Source of the DNA: Clostridiaceae bacterium
GTDB lineage: Bacteria; Bacillota; Clostridia; Lutisporales; Lutisporaceae
DNA length: 7,484 nucleotides
NCBI GenBank assembly: GCA_028697435.1
Contig: JAQVFD010000094.1
Coordinates: 1 to 7,484, forward strand
Direction: 5' to 3'
The position numbers and the translations under genes are program-made. The first letter of the stretch is position 1. Each line of letters begins with the position of its first letter. The notes below the pieces were generated by a model that worked only from the letters and a program-made list of their open reading frames with translations, was not told the origin of the DNA and did no database searches. This document shows positions 1 to 6,848 of this stretch, piece by piece.

Positions 1-1092
1 CCCGTAAGGCTAATTAATACGGTTTTTCTAGAGAAGAACAATATGGTCATGGTCAATGATACAGACAACTTTGAACTTGCTCTGAGAATAAAGGGAAAGA
101 AGAATGTGCTGGATAAACTCAACGCAGGTACTGTTAATGCTACTGCAGATTTGGAAGGTCACAACCAAAAAGGGGAGAATTTCCTTAGGATAAATATAGG
201 CGGGATACCTGAAGAAGTAGATATACTTATGAAATCTTTGGACAGTCTGAAGATAATACTCGAACCCAAAATCAGCGTTCAAAAAAGTGTTAGGTTGAAT
301 ATTATGGGCAATCCTACTTATGGGATGGCAGCCATGACTCCTTCGCTGACTCCCGGCGATATTATGGTTACCGGTGCAGAATCGCAAATAAACAGTATTC
401 AAGATGTCAGGGTAGATGTGGATATTGCCAGTGCAAACGCTGAAATAAGTAAAGTGCTTCCCGTGAGGGTATTGGACAAAACCGGGAAAGATATTCAGAA
501 TATCGTTGTAGAGCCCGGTAACGTAAAAGTAAACATTCCTATAGAGGATACAAAACGTGTAAGTTTGAGTCTGGATATAATAGGACAGCCCGCACAAGGA
601 TATGTTGTCAGCAGTACCACAGTGCAGCCGGAGGAGATATTTGTAACCGGAAAGAAGGAGATTCTTACCGGAATAAATTCTTTAAAAACTGAGAAAATTG
701 ATATTACCGGAGAAAGTGCCGTTATATCAAAGAAAGTCAGGCTGATAACACCTGAGGGTACGGAAATTGTTGATGATGAGAATGTGAGCATATCAATTAA
801 TATAGAGAAGATAATAACAACCGAAATTATGATTAAAGACCTTGAATATGTTAATCTTCCGGGGGATATGGAGCTGGTAAGCATACAAGGGGATATAAAA
901 GTGACTTTAAGGGGGGCAGAAAGCCGGATTGTCGATGCGCCAAGGACTGTCAAGTACTATGTTAACCTTAAGGATGCAGTTGAGGGCAGCAATGTTCGCA
1001 ATGTCTTATGGGAGGCACCTCAAGGGATAGAGGTTATAGGGGTATCTCCGGCCCAGGCAGAGGTTATGCTGATAAAAAAACCCCAACAGTAG
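1..1092 (+). CDS. cdaR: YbbR-domain protein, probable CdaR (regulator of diadenylate cyclase), 5' partial
   Basis: This is the C-terminal 363 codons of a YbbR-repeat protein. The frame is open to the first base of the window, so the ATG at 43 is probably internal. The residues before it (PVRLINTVFLEKNN) already look like the start of a YbbR repeat, and the N-terminal membrane anchor expected of the family lies off the left edge. About four beta-rich YbbR repeats of 80-100 residues follow. They are marked by recurring patterns such as SVRLNIMGNPTYG, VSLSLDIIGQPAQGY and VTLRGAES, and by repeated 'V.P.....VTG' segments. There are no catalytic residues, as expected. In Firmicutes CdaR is an extracytoplasmic partner that modulates the membrane diadenylate cyclase CdaA, usually in a cdaA-cdaR-glmM locus; here cdaA would lie upstream. 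The family call is firm. The CdaR role is inferred, since other YbbR proteins exist. Confidence 0.85.
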   Translation, partial: PVRLINTVFLEKNNMVMVNDTDNFELALRIKGKKNVLDKLNAGTVNATADLEGHNQKGENFLRINIGGIPEEVDILMKSLDSLKIILEPKISVQKSVRLNIMGNPTYGMAAMTPSLTPGDIMVTGAESQINSIQDVRVDVDIASANAEISKVLPVRVLDKTGKDIQNIVVEPGNVKVNIPIEDTKRVSLSLDIIGQPAQGYVVSSTTVQPEEIFVTGKKEILTGINSLKTEKIDITGESAVISKKVRLITPEGTEIVDDENVSISINIEKIITTEIMIKDLEYVNLPGDMELVSIQGDIKVTLRGAESRIVDAPRTVKYYVNLKDAVEGSNVRNVLWEAPQGIEVIGVSPAQAEVMLIKKPQQ

Positions 1093-1127
1093 GATTCCTG
1101 GTGCCTGAACATATGGGAGATGATTAA

Positions 1128-2708
1128 TTGCGCTTTGAAATAAATAACTTAAAACAACCGGTCAGGGATTTTCCTTTTGATAATGATATAGAGATGGTAA
1201 GATTTCTTGCTGCCGGAAAGCTAAAGATAAAGGGAAAAGACATATCTTCAGTGAGAATATTGAGAAGATCTATAGATGCAAGAAACAAGAAGGACATATT
1301 ACTGGTATATTCTGCAGAGATTCTGGTAAATGAGGAAGCGGAGAATAAAAATATTGAAAATAAGCTTATATATGGCAGTAAGCAGATTAATAACAGACCA
1401 ATAATAATTGGCAGCGGACCGGCAGGATTGTTTGCCGGTTTAGTTTTAGCTCAAAAGGGATACAGGCCTCTATTACTTGAAAGAGGCGGTGATGTGGATA
1501 AAAGAACTGAAGCTGTAAGTGCATTTTTCAGCAGCGGTATGTTTGATGTAGGATCCAATATACAATTCGGAGAAGGAGGAGCAGGAACTTTTTCCGACGG
1601 TAAGCTTACTACAAGAATAAAGGATATAAGGATTGACAAAGTACTGAACACCTTTGTGGAGGAGGGGGCCCCACGGGAGATATTGTATCAGAGCAAACCA
1701 CATATAGGAACCGACATATTGAAGATTGTGGTTAAGAACATGAGAAACAGGATTATAGAACTTGGAGGGGATGTAAGGTTTCATTCCAAGGTGACTGATA
1801 TTTTGGTAGAAGAAGGTTGTGCCAAGGGGATAATAGTAAATGGAAAGGAAGCAATTGAGTCAAACATCATAATTGCAGCTATAGGGCATAGTGCAAGGGA
1901 CACATACCGGATGCTACTTGAAAAGGGTATGAAAATAATTCCTAAGCCCTTTTCCATAGGTGTGAGGATTGAACATTCTCAGAGCATGATAGATGAAGCT
2001 CAATATGGCATTTTTGCAGGACATCCGAGGCTTGGAGCTGCGGATTACTTACTTACAACAAGAAGCAAGTTGACAGGAAGGGCTGTGTATAGCTTTTGCA
2101 TGTGTCCGGGAGGACAGGTAGTGGCTGCCGCATCGGAGCGTGAAATGCTTGTTACTAATGGTATGAGTGAGTATAAAAGAGATAGGGAGAATGCGAACAG
2201 CGCACTGGTTGTTTCTGTTTCTCCCGAAGACTTTAAAGATAGTCATCCTTTATCAGGGATAGAATTTCAGAGAATATGGGAAGGAAAGGCATATAAGCTG
2301 GGGGGCAGAAGCTATTATGCGCCGGTACAACTGACAGAGGATTTTCTTAAAGGAAAAGTATCCAAGGCATTTGGGAAGGTGAAACCCAGCTATGAACCGG
2401 GAGCAAGGCTTTGCGACTTGCATATGTGTCTGCCTGAATATGTGACTCTCTCAATGAAAGAAGCTTTAAAGGACTTTGACAGGAAGATAAAAGGCTTTGC
2501 AAGCAGTAATGCTGTATTAACAGGGGTTGAGACAAGGACTTCCGCTCCTGTAAGAATTGTCAGGAAGAAAAACATGGAGAGCGAATCGGTGGAGAATTTC
2601 TATCCCATAGGAGAAGGAGCAGGTTATGCAGGAGGAATTGTCAGTGCAGCGGTAGATGGCATAAAAGCGGCGGAGGAAATAATACAGGCATATAAGCCGA
2701 TAAAGTAA
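1128..2708 (+). CDS. FAD-dependent dehydrogenase / NAD(P)/FAD oxidoreductase, COG2509 type
   Basis: This 526-residue flavoprotein has a Rossmann FAD-binding motif, IIIGSGPAGLFAG, at about residues 92-104, with the ribose-binding acidic residue in LLLERG (115-120). It also has the family signature FGEGGAGTFSDGKLTTR (147-163). Near the C-terminus lie GVETRTSAPVRI (about 474-485) and the second FAD-contact segment YPIGEGAGYAGGI (about 499-511). The roughly 90-residue N-terminal extension before the Rossmann fold is typical of the COG2509 'uncharacterized FAD-dependent dehydrogenase' family, so the protein is full length. The start is TTG at 1128, preceded by GGGAGA (1115-1120) at 7 bp. No ATG nearby fits, and the resulting N-terminus MRFEINNLKQPV suits the family. 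It follows the YbbR gene after 35 bp with no terminator between, so the two are probably co-transcribed. The substrate is unknown. It is probably cytosolic, as I see no signal peptide or membrane segment. Confidence 0.88.
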   Translation: MRFEINNLKQPVRDFPFDNDIEMVRFLAAGKLKIKGKDISSVRILRRSIDARNKKDILLVYSAEILVNEEAENKNIENKLIYGSKQINNRPIIIGSGPAGLFAGLVLAQKGYRPLLLERGGDVDKRTEAVSAFFSSGMFDVGSNIQFGEGGAGTFSDGKLTTRIKDIRIDKVLNTFVEEGAPREILYQSKPHIGTDILKIVVKNMRNRIIELGGDVRFHSKVTDILVEEGCAKGIIVNGKEAIESNIIIAAIGHSARDTYRMLLEKGMKIIPKPFSIGVRIEHSQSMIDEAQYGIFAGHPRLGAADYLLTTRSKLTGRAVYSFCMCPGGQVVAAASEREMLVTNGMSEYKRDRENANSALVVSVSPEDFKDSHPLSGIEFQRIWEGKAYKLGGRSYYAPVQLTEDFLKGKVSKAFGKVKPSYEPGARLCDLHMCLPEYVTLSMKEALKDFDRKIKGFASSNAVLTGVETRTSAPVRIVRKKNMESESVENFYPIGEGAGYAGGIVSAAVDGIKAAEEIIQAYKPIK

Positions 2709-2743
2709 TTAGACACCAGACGCCAGATACCAGACGCCAGAAT
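2709..2743. repeat. Five tandem copies of a 7-bp repeat (consensus CCAGACG)
   Basis: Directly after the stop codon of the flavoprotein gene the sequence reads as five consecutive heptamers: TTAGACA, CCAGACG, CCAGATA, CCAGACG, CCAGAAT. Seen another way, the 13-mer ACCAGACGCCAGA occurs twice, at 2715 and 2729, 14 bp apart. The units do not form an obvious hairpin, so this is not a terminator. The function is unknown. The rest of the 98-bp gap (2744-2806) holds only the ribosome binding site of the next gene, and I see no convincing promoter there. Confidence 0.75.
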
Positions 2744-2806
2744 TAGGGTAGGGCTATGGAGTTTCAGGCAGAGGTGTGAGGCACGACGAGATAAGGAAGG
2801 TGCTAT

Positions 2807-4522
2807 ATGAAAAGAGATATAGAGCTGGTTCTTAATTCTACACATGACGCAATTATTGGTGTTGATACGGAAGGTACAATAACACTATTCAACAAAGCTG
2901 CACAAAAGCTCACGGGAACTGATGAAAAGGATGCTCTGGGAAAGCATGTGGCTGATGTGATAAATGATACAAGACTTCCATACATACTGAAAACAGGAGA
3001 GTCAGAGCTGAATCGTCAACAGGATTTAGGAAGTATAAAAATCGTAACTAACAGGATGCCGGTAAAGGATAAGAAGGGAAAGATTATCGGGGCGGTTGCG
3101 GTATTCAGAGATATCACTGAAGTTATCAAGCTTGCTGAGGAAATAACAAATCTGAATGAGATACATGTATTGCTGGAGGCAATAATAAATGCCACCCAGG
3201 ATGCTATATCGGTTGTAGACCAGAATGGGCTTGGAGTAATGATAAACCCTGCCTATACAAAAATAACCGGACTGTCTGAAAAGGATGTAATAGGAAAACC
3301 GGCTACTGTTGATATAGCTGAAGGTGAAAGCATACATATGCAGGTGCTCAAAACCAAGAAACCCATAAAGGGTTCTTTGATGAAGGTGGGTCCTGCACGT
3401 AAGGAAGTACTTGTAAACGCTGCTCCCATCATATTGAATGGAGAACTCAAAGGCAGTGTCGGGGTTATCCATGACATGTCGGAGATAGCCAAGCTGTCTG
3501 ATGAGCTGAAAAACGCCAAGAATATCATAAGAAGTCTGGAAGCTAAATATACTTTTGATGATATAATAGGAAGCGATCCGTTGCTAATGTCTGCTATCGA
3601 CAAAGCAAAAAAAGCTGCAGAGATTCCGATCACTGTTTTGCTCAGGGGAGAAAGCGGCACCGGCAAAGAGATATTTGCCCATGCTATACACAATGAAAGT
3701 GAGAGAAAATTCAGTAAGTTCGTAAGGGTGAATTGTTCGGCCATTCCCGAAACGCTTCTGTAGTCTGAGTTGTTCGGATATGAAGAAGGGGCATTTACCG
3801 GAGCGAAAAAAGGCGGAAAAAAAGGTTTATTTGAAGAAGCCAACGAAGGTACAATTTTTCTTGACGAGATAGGCGAGATACCTAATAGCACACAGACAAA
3901 GCTTTTAAGGGTACTGCAGGAAAAGGAGATAGTGAGGGTAGGCGGTACAAAGCCGAAAAATATTGATGTAAGAATAATTACAGCAACAAATATTGACTTA
4001 GAAGAGGCCATTGAAAAAGGTAGATTCAGAGCGGACCTGTATTATAGGCTCAACGTGCTGCCGATTTTGATTCCCCCTTTAAGACTTCGAAAAGGTGATA
4101 TATATGATTTATCAATATTCTTCATAAAAAAGTTTAATCAGCAATACGGACGCAATGTTCGGGATATAACATCCGAAGCTGTAGAGAAATTAAAGAAATA
4201 TGATTGGCCGGGAAATGTAAGAGAATTGGATAATTTTATAGGTCGTGCAATAATCAATATGAAAGCAAACGATACTGCTATACAAACCAATCACTTGCCC
4301 AAGCTTGAAAAGTTTTTGGAAACCGGGGACAATAATGATGCCCAAAGGGAAAACCGGGAAGATATATCAATGGGTTTAAACAGCATAGTGGAAAAGGCTG
4401 AAAAAGAGCACATTGCAAAGGTTATGACGGAATGTGGCAATAATAAGACTAAAGCGGCGAAGCATATGAATATATCCTTGAGGTGTCTTTATTATAAGCT
4501 TGAAAGATATGACCTTGAATAA
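2807..4522 (+). pseudogene. Sigma-54-dependent transcriptional activator (PAS-PAS-AAA+-Fis HTH), interrupted by an in-frame amber codon
   Basis: One 571-codon frame runs from ATG 2807 (AAGGAAGG at 2793-2800, 6 bp upstream) to TAA 4522, broken only by TAG at codon 319 (3761-3763). The domains in order are PAS 1 (about residues 1-105), PAS 2 (about 118-228), a helical linker, AAA+ (about 248-485) and a Fis-type helix-turn-helix (about 525-571). The AAA+ domain shows Walker A GESGTGKE (281-288), the sigma-54-contact loop GAFTGA (328-333), Walker B TIFLDEIGEI (349-358), sensor I RIITATN, the arginine-finger segment FRADLYYRL (407-415) and WPGNVREL (467-474). The TAG sits where homologues read LLESELFGYEEGAFTGA, and one base change from GAG explains it. 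As read, translation ends after Walker A and yields a protein without the sigma-54 contact loop or DNA-binding domain. The TTG at 3770 lacks a Shine-Dalgarno, so restart is unlikely. The intact flanks suggest a recent mutation, a sequencing error, or readthrough. There is no receiver domain: PAS sensing suggests a small-molecule or redox cue. By position it should control the buk-ptb-buk operon downstream, like BkdR in Bacillus. Confidence 0.85.
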
Positions 4523-4527
4523 AATCG

Positions 4528-4585
4528 TGCAAGTTTATGCAAAATAATGATTTTCTTGCAGATAATTGCATGCAATTTCGTGCAA
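4528..4585. promoter_or_regulatory. Probable upstream activator sites: three TGCAA-N5-TGCAA elements
   Basis: Six copies of TGCAA (or its complement TTGCA) lie in 58 bp, grouped as three pairs each with exactly 10 bp between half-site starts. TGCAA is at 4528 and 4538, TTGCA at 4556 and 4566, and TGCAA at 4571 and 4581. The first two pairs form a perfect dyad centred at 4549. The second and third pairs abut, making the 14-bp perfect palindrome AATTGCATGCAATT (4564-4577). The sites start 5 bp after the activator's stop codon and about 150-205 bp upstream of the -24 element, a normal distance for sites bound by sigma-54 activators through a Fis-type helix-turn-helix. The binding protein is inferred to be the neighbouring activator, which has such a domain. 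Confidence 0.65.
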
Positions 4586-4671
4586 ATATTGAATTTTTCA
4601 ACAATTCAAAATTTTTAAGCTTCAATTCATATTTTTTTCCCAAGAAAGATATAAGTATTACGAATGTATGT

Positions 4672-4712
4672 AGCCTGTCTTTTAGTTGACATAAACTAAT
4701 AGACAGGTTTTT
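4672..4712 (+). terminator. Rho-independent terminator after the sigma-54 activator gene
   Basis: A stem of 14 positions (4674-4687 with 4694-4707) pairs CCTGTCT with AGACAGG and TTAGTT with AACTAA, with one T-T mismatch. It closes a 6-base loop GACATA (4688-4693). Weaker A-U and G-U pairs extend the base of the stem. A run of five T (4708-4712) follows. It lies about 150 bp behind the activator stop and before the sigma-54 promoter, so it separates the regulator transcript from the operon. Confidence 0.8.
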
Positions 4713-4731
4713 ATCTTATTCAACAACTTTT

Positions 4732-4760
4732 TTGGCATACTATTTGCTTAATTATATAAG
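4732..4760 (+). promoter_or_regulatory. Possible sigma-A promoter overlapping the sigma-54 promoter
   Basis: TTGGCA (4732-4737, 5 of 6 to TTGACA) and TATAAG (4755-4760, 5 of 6 to TATAAT) are separated by exactly 17 bp. This would start RNA near 4767. The -35-like hexamer coincides with the -24 element. In A/T-rich DNA such matches can arise by chance, so this is only a possibility beside the better-supported sigma-54 promoter. Confidence 0.35.
4733..4747 (+). promoter_or_regulatory. Sigma-54 (-24/-12) promoter of the buk-ptb-buk operon
   Basis: The sequence TGGCAT-N5-TTGC matches the sigma-54 consensus TGGCAC-N5-TTGC with one difference. The invariant GG (4734-4735) and GC (4746-4747) are at the required 12-bp separation. 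Transcription should start near 4759, giving a leader of about 28 bases to ATG 4787. The adjacent gene encodes a sigma-54 activator and candidate activator sites lie upstream, which strongly supports the call. Confidence 0.85.
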
Positions 4761-4786
4761 ATAAAACTATGGAATAAGGAATCTAT

Positions 4787-5887
4787 ATGAGGAGCGATGA
4801 ATCTGTGGTGAGAGAATACATTTTGTCAATAAATCCCGGTTCAACTTCAACAAAAGTAGCGGTTTTCAAAGAAGAGGAGAATATACTCCAAAAAAATCTC
4901 AGCCATTCTGCGGAAGAAATATCCAAGTACGAAAATATAATCGACCAATATGAGTACAGGCAAAATATGATACTTGATTGGTTAAAAGAATCAGGTATAA
5001 GTACAGGTAGTTTGGCAGCGGTTGTCGGTAGAGGCGGATTGCTGAAACCGATGCCCGGGGGCACTTATATTGTTACTGATGCAATAATAGAAGATCTGAG
5101 AAATGCAGTGCAGGGTGAACATGCGTCAAATCTTGGCGCGATAATTGCCAAGGGCATAGCAGATACAGAAGGTATTCCCGCATATATTGTCGATTCGGTA
5201 GCCACTGATGAACTGGATGATATTGCGAGGATTTCGGGAATGCCTGAACTTAAAAGACCGGCTCTGGGACATGCTTTGAATATAAAAGCCGTCGGCAGAA
5301 GAGCTGCAAAGGATATGGGCAAGGAATTCGACGATGTTAATTTTATAATCGCACATCTTGGTGGGGGGATATCTGTTTCACCCGTCAGGAAAGGAAAGAT
5401 AATTGATGTAAACGGTGCTAACGATGCAGGTCCTTTTTCTCCCGAAAGGGCAGGTGGACTTCCTGTAGGTGATATAGTGAAAATGTGTTTTTCCGGCAAA
5501 TTCACACAAGCAGAGATGAGAAAGAAGACTGTAGGAAGTGCAGGTCTTGTCGGGTACCTGGGGACTAATGATGCAAGAGATGTAGTTAAGATGATTGAGT
5601 CCGGAGATGAAAAGGCAGCCCTCATTTTTGATGCTATGGCATATCAGATAGCCAAAGAGATAGGCGCAATGGCCACAGTAATTAATGGTAAGATTGACGC
5701 TGTCATACTTACCGGAGGTCTCGCATATTCAGACCTGTTATGCAAGAAAATAATCAAAAGAGTAGAGTTTATAGGACCTATTCTAATATATCCGGGAGAA
5801 GATGAAATGAAGTCCCTGGCGGAAGGTGCTTTACGAGCACTCAAAGGTGTGGAGAAAGCTAAGATATATGAGGAAGAGGTGGAATAG
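4787..5887 (+). CDS. buk: Butyrate kinase (acyl kinase), first copy
   Basis: This 366-residue acetokinase-family enzyme should transfer phosphate from butyryl phosphate (or a branched acyl phosphate) to ADP, releasing the acid and ATP in the cytosol. Visible ASKHA/acetokinase signatures are INPGSTSTK (15-23, phosphate 1), VGRGGLLKPM (80-89), HASNLGAIIA, GHALNIKAVGRRAA (161-174), IIAHLGGGISV (187-197, phosphate 2) and GPFSPERAGGLP (215-226). The length fits full-length Buk (about 355). ATG 4787 has AAGGA (4776-4780) 6 bp upstream. GTG 4805, behind AGGAG (4790-4794), is a possible alternative giving the shorter N-terminus more usual for Buk. It is the first gene of the sigma-54 operon and its stop abuts the ptb start. 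Compared with the second kinase at 6846 it differs at otherwise matching sites (DSV for DPV, GHALN for FHALN) and reads DVNGANDAGPF where the other has DVHNALDGEGPF, one residue shorter. It may therefore use another acyl group. Confidence 0.9.
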   Translation: MRSDESVVREYILSINPGSTSTKVAVFKEEENILQKNLSHSAEEISKYENIIDQYEYRQNMILDWLKESGISTGSLAAVVGRGGLLKPMPGGTYIVTDAIIEDLRNAVQGEHASNLGAIIAKGIADTEGIPAYIVDSVATDELDDIARISGMPELKRPALGHALNIKAVGRRAAKDMGKEFDDVNFIIAHLGGGISVSPVRKGKIIDVNGANDAGPFSPERAGGLPVGDIVKMCFSGKFTQAEMRKKTVGSAGLVGYLGTNDARDVVKMIESGDEKAALIFDAMAYQIAKEIGAMATVINGKIDAVILTGGLAYSDLLCKKIIKRVEFIGPILIYPGEDEMKSLAEGALRALKGVEKAKIYEEEVE

Positions 5888-6790
5888 TTGATAAAAACCT
5901 TTAAAGAGATTGTTGAGACTGCCAAGGCGAAGGGACCAAAAACTATCGCTGTTGCAGTAGCTCAGGGTGCAGATGTTTTGAGTGCAGTAAATGCGGCAAA
6001 AAAATATGGTATTGCAGAAGCCATACTTATCGGCGATAAGGACGAAATTATAAAAGCTTCTGAAGAATGTGGCATAGATATCGGCAGTTATGAAGTAATA
6101 GATATCAAGGATAAGACTGAAGCGAGCAGAAAAGCAGTAGAAATGGTTTCCACCGGTAAATCCGATATTCTGATGAAAGGAATTGTTGATACAGCCATTG
6201 TACTTAAGGCGGTTTTGGATGAAAATATTGGACTGAGAACAGGGAATATTCTTTCCCATGCTGCAGTGTTTGAGGTGCCGGGATTTGACAGACTTTTCTA
6301 TGTGACAGATCCGGCGATGATATTGTCTCCTGACCTTGCTCAGAAGAAACAGATAATTGAAAATATCATACCGGTTACCAATGCATTGGGTAATTATAAT
6401 CCAAAGGTTGCGGTGCTGGCAGCCATTGAGAAGGTTAATCCTAAAATGCAGGCTACCGTTGATGCGGCAGAACTGGTAAAAATGAATGAAACAGGAGAGC
6501 TAAAGGGTTGTATTGTAGGAGGACCTTTTGCTCTGGATAATGCAATATCTGTTGAAGCGGCTAAACACAAAGGAGTAACCCATCCTGTGGCAGGATATGC
6601 TGATGTTTTGCTGGTTCCCTATATCGAAGTAGGAAATGTGCTGTACAAATCAATGGTATATTATGCGGGAGCAATGGTTGCTGGAATACTGCTTGGAGCA
6701 AAGGCTCCTGTAGTAATGACCTCCCGATCTGATTCCGATGCGGCCAAGTTGAATTCTATCGCCATAGCGGTACTTATGGCAAGTGTATAG
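5888..6790 (+). CDS. ptb: Phosphate butyryltransferase (phosphate acyltransferase)
   Basis: This 300-residue member of the PTA/PTB family matches the usual Ptb length (about 300). It converts butyryl-CoA, or a related branched acyl-CoA, plus phosphate to the acyl phosphate and CoA in the cytosol, feeding the adjacent kinases. Family-like segments are DILMKGIVDTA (93-103), LSHAAVFEVPG (122-132), VTDPAMILSPDL (139-150), VLAAIEKVNPKM (176-187), GGPFALDNAIS (211-221) and TSRSDSDAAKLNSIA (278-292). The start is TTG 5888, directly after the buk stop (TAG 5885-5887), with AGGAAGAGGTGG (5871-5882) inside the end of buk as ribosome binding site. The zero-base spacing points to translational coupling. 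The sequence alone does not separate straight-chain from branched-chain preference. It is clearly Ptb rather than phosphate acetyltransferase by length and by the kinases next to it. Confidence 0.92.
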   Translation: MIKTFKEIVETAKAKGPKTIAVAVAQGADVLSAVNAAKKYGIAEAILIGDKDEIIKASEECGIDIGSYEVIDIKDKTEASRKAVEMVSTGKSDILMKGIVDTAIVLKAVLDENIGLRTGNILSHAAVFEVPGFDRLFYVTDPAMILSPDLAQKKQIIENIIPVTNALGNYNPKVAVLAAIEKVNPKMQATVDAAELVKMNETGELKGCIVGGPFALDNAISVEAAKHKGVTHPVAGYADVLLVPYIEVGNVLYKSMVYYAGAMVAGILLGAKAPVVMTSRSDSDAAKLNSIAIAVLMASV

Positions 6791-6829
6791 ATATGAGAAG
6801 AGAATGCATTAAATGTGTTTCGAAAATTT

Positions 6830-6848
6830 AGGAGGTAATTATGATATG
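6830..6848 (+). promoter_or_regulatory. Ribosome binding site and staggered double start (ATGATATG) of the second butyrate kinase gene
   Basis: A consensus AGGAGG (6830-6835) precedes two overlapping ATGs. ATG 6841 (5 bp away) opens only a 9-codon frame ending at TGA 6868-6870, while ATG 6846 (10 bp away) opens the kinase frame. The kinase start is therefore the one with the less favourable spacing. The remaining ptb-buk gap (6791-6829) shows no terminator or promoter I can support. Confidence 0.6.

Noticed and set aside
28..597. 189-codon open frame on the minus strand over the YbbR gene
   Set aside because: It is a tyrosine/phenylalanine-rich shadow of the YbbR coding sequence, which itself shows clear repeat structure.
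3761..3763. TAG as a programmed pyrrolysine codon
   Set aside because: The position is a conserved glutamate in a general AAA+ motif, with no reason for pyrrolysine and no downstream structure I can see. Simple mutation or base error is more economical, though readthrough is not excluded.
3253..4011. 252-codon open frame on the minus strand across the interrupted activator
   Set aside because: It is antisense to conserved AAA+ coding sequence on both sides of the TAG. Its translation is serine/phenylalanine/proline-rich and shows no recognisable domain, which fits a complementary-strand shadow.
3770..4522. A separate gene starting at TTG 3770 for the C-terminal half of the activator
   Set aside because: There is no Shine-Dalgarno before 3770, and the product would be an AAA+ domain without Walker A. 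The sequence is simply the continuation of the upstream frame.
4589..4616. A/T-rich hairpin TTGAATT...AATTCAA followed by a short T-run as another terminator
   Set aside because: The stem is 7 bp with a single G-C pair and the region is A/T-rich throughout. The hairpin at 4674-4707 is much better.
4759..4786. A riboswitch or leader attenuator before the first kinase gene
   Set aside because: The predicted leader is only about 20-28 bases, too short for a structured aptamer, and no conserved RNA motif is visible.
5065..5625. 186-codon open frame on the minus strand inside the first kinase gene
   Set aside because: It lies wholly opposite well-conserved kinase motifs, has no credible ribosome binding site and no recognisable domain.
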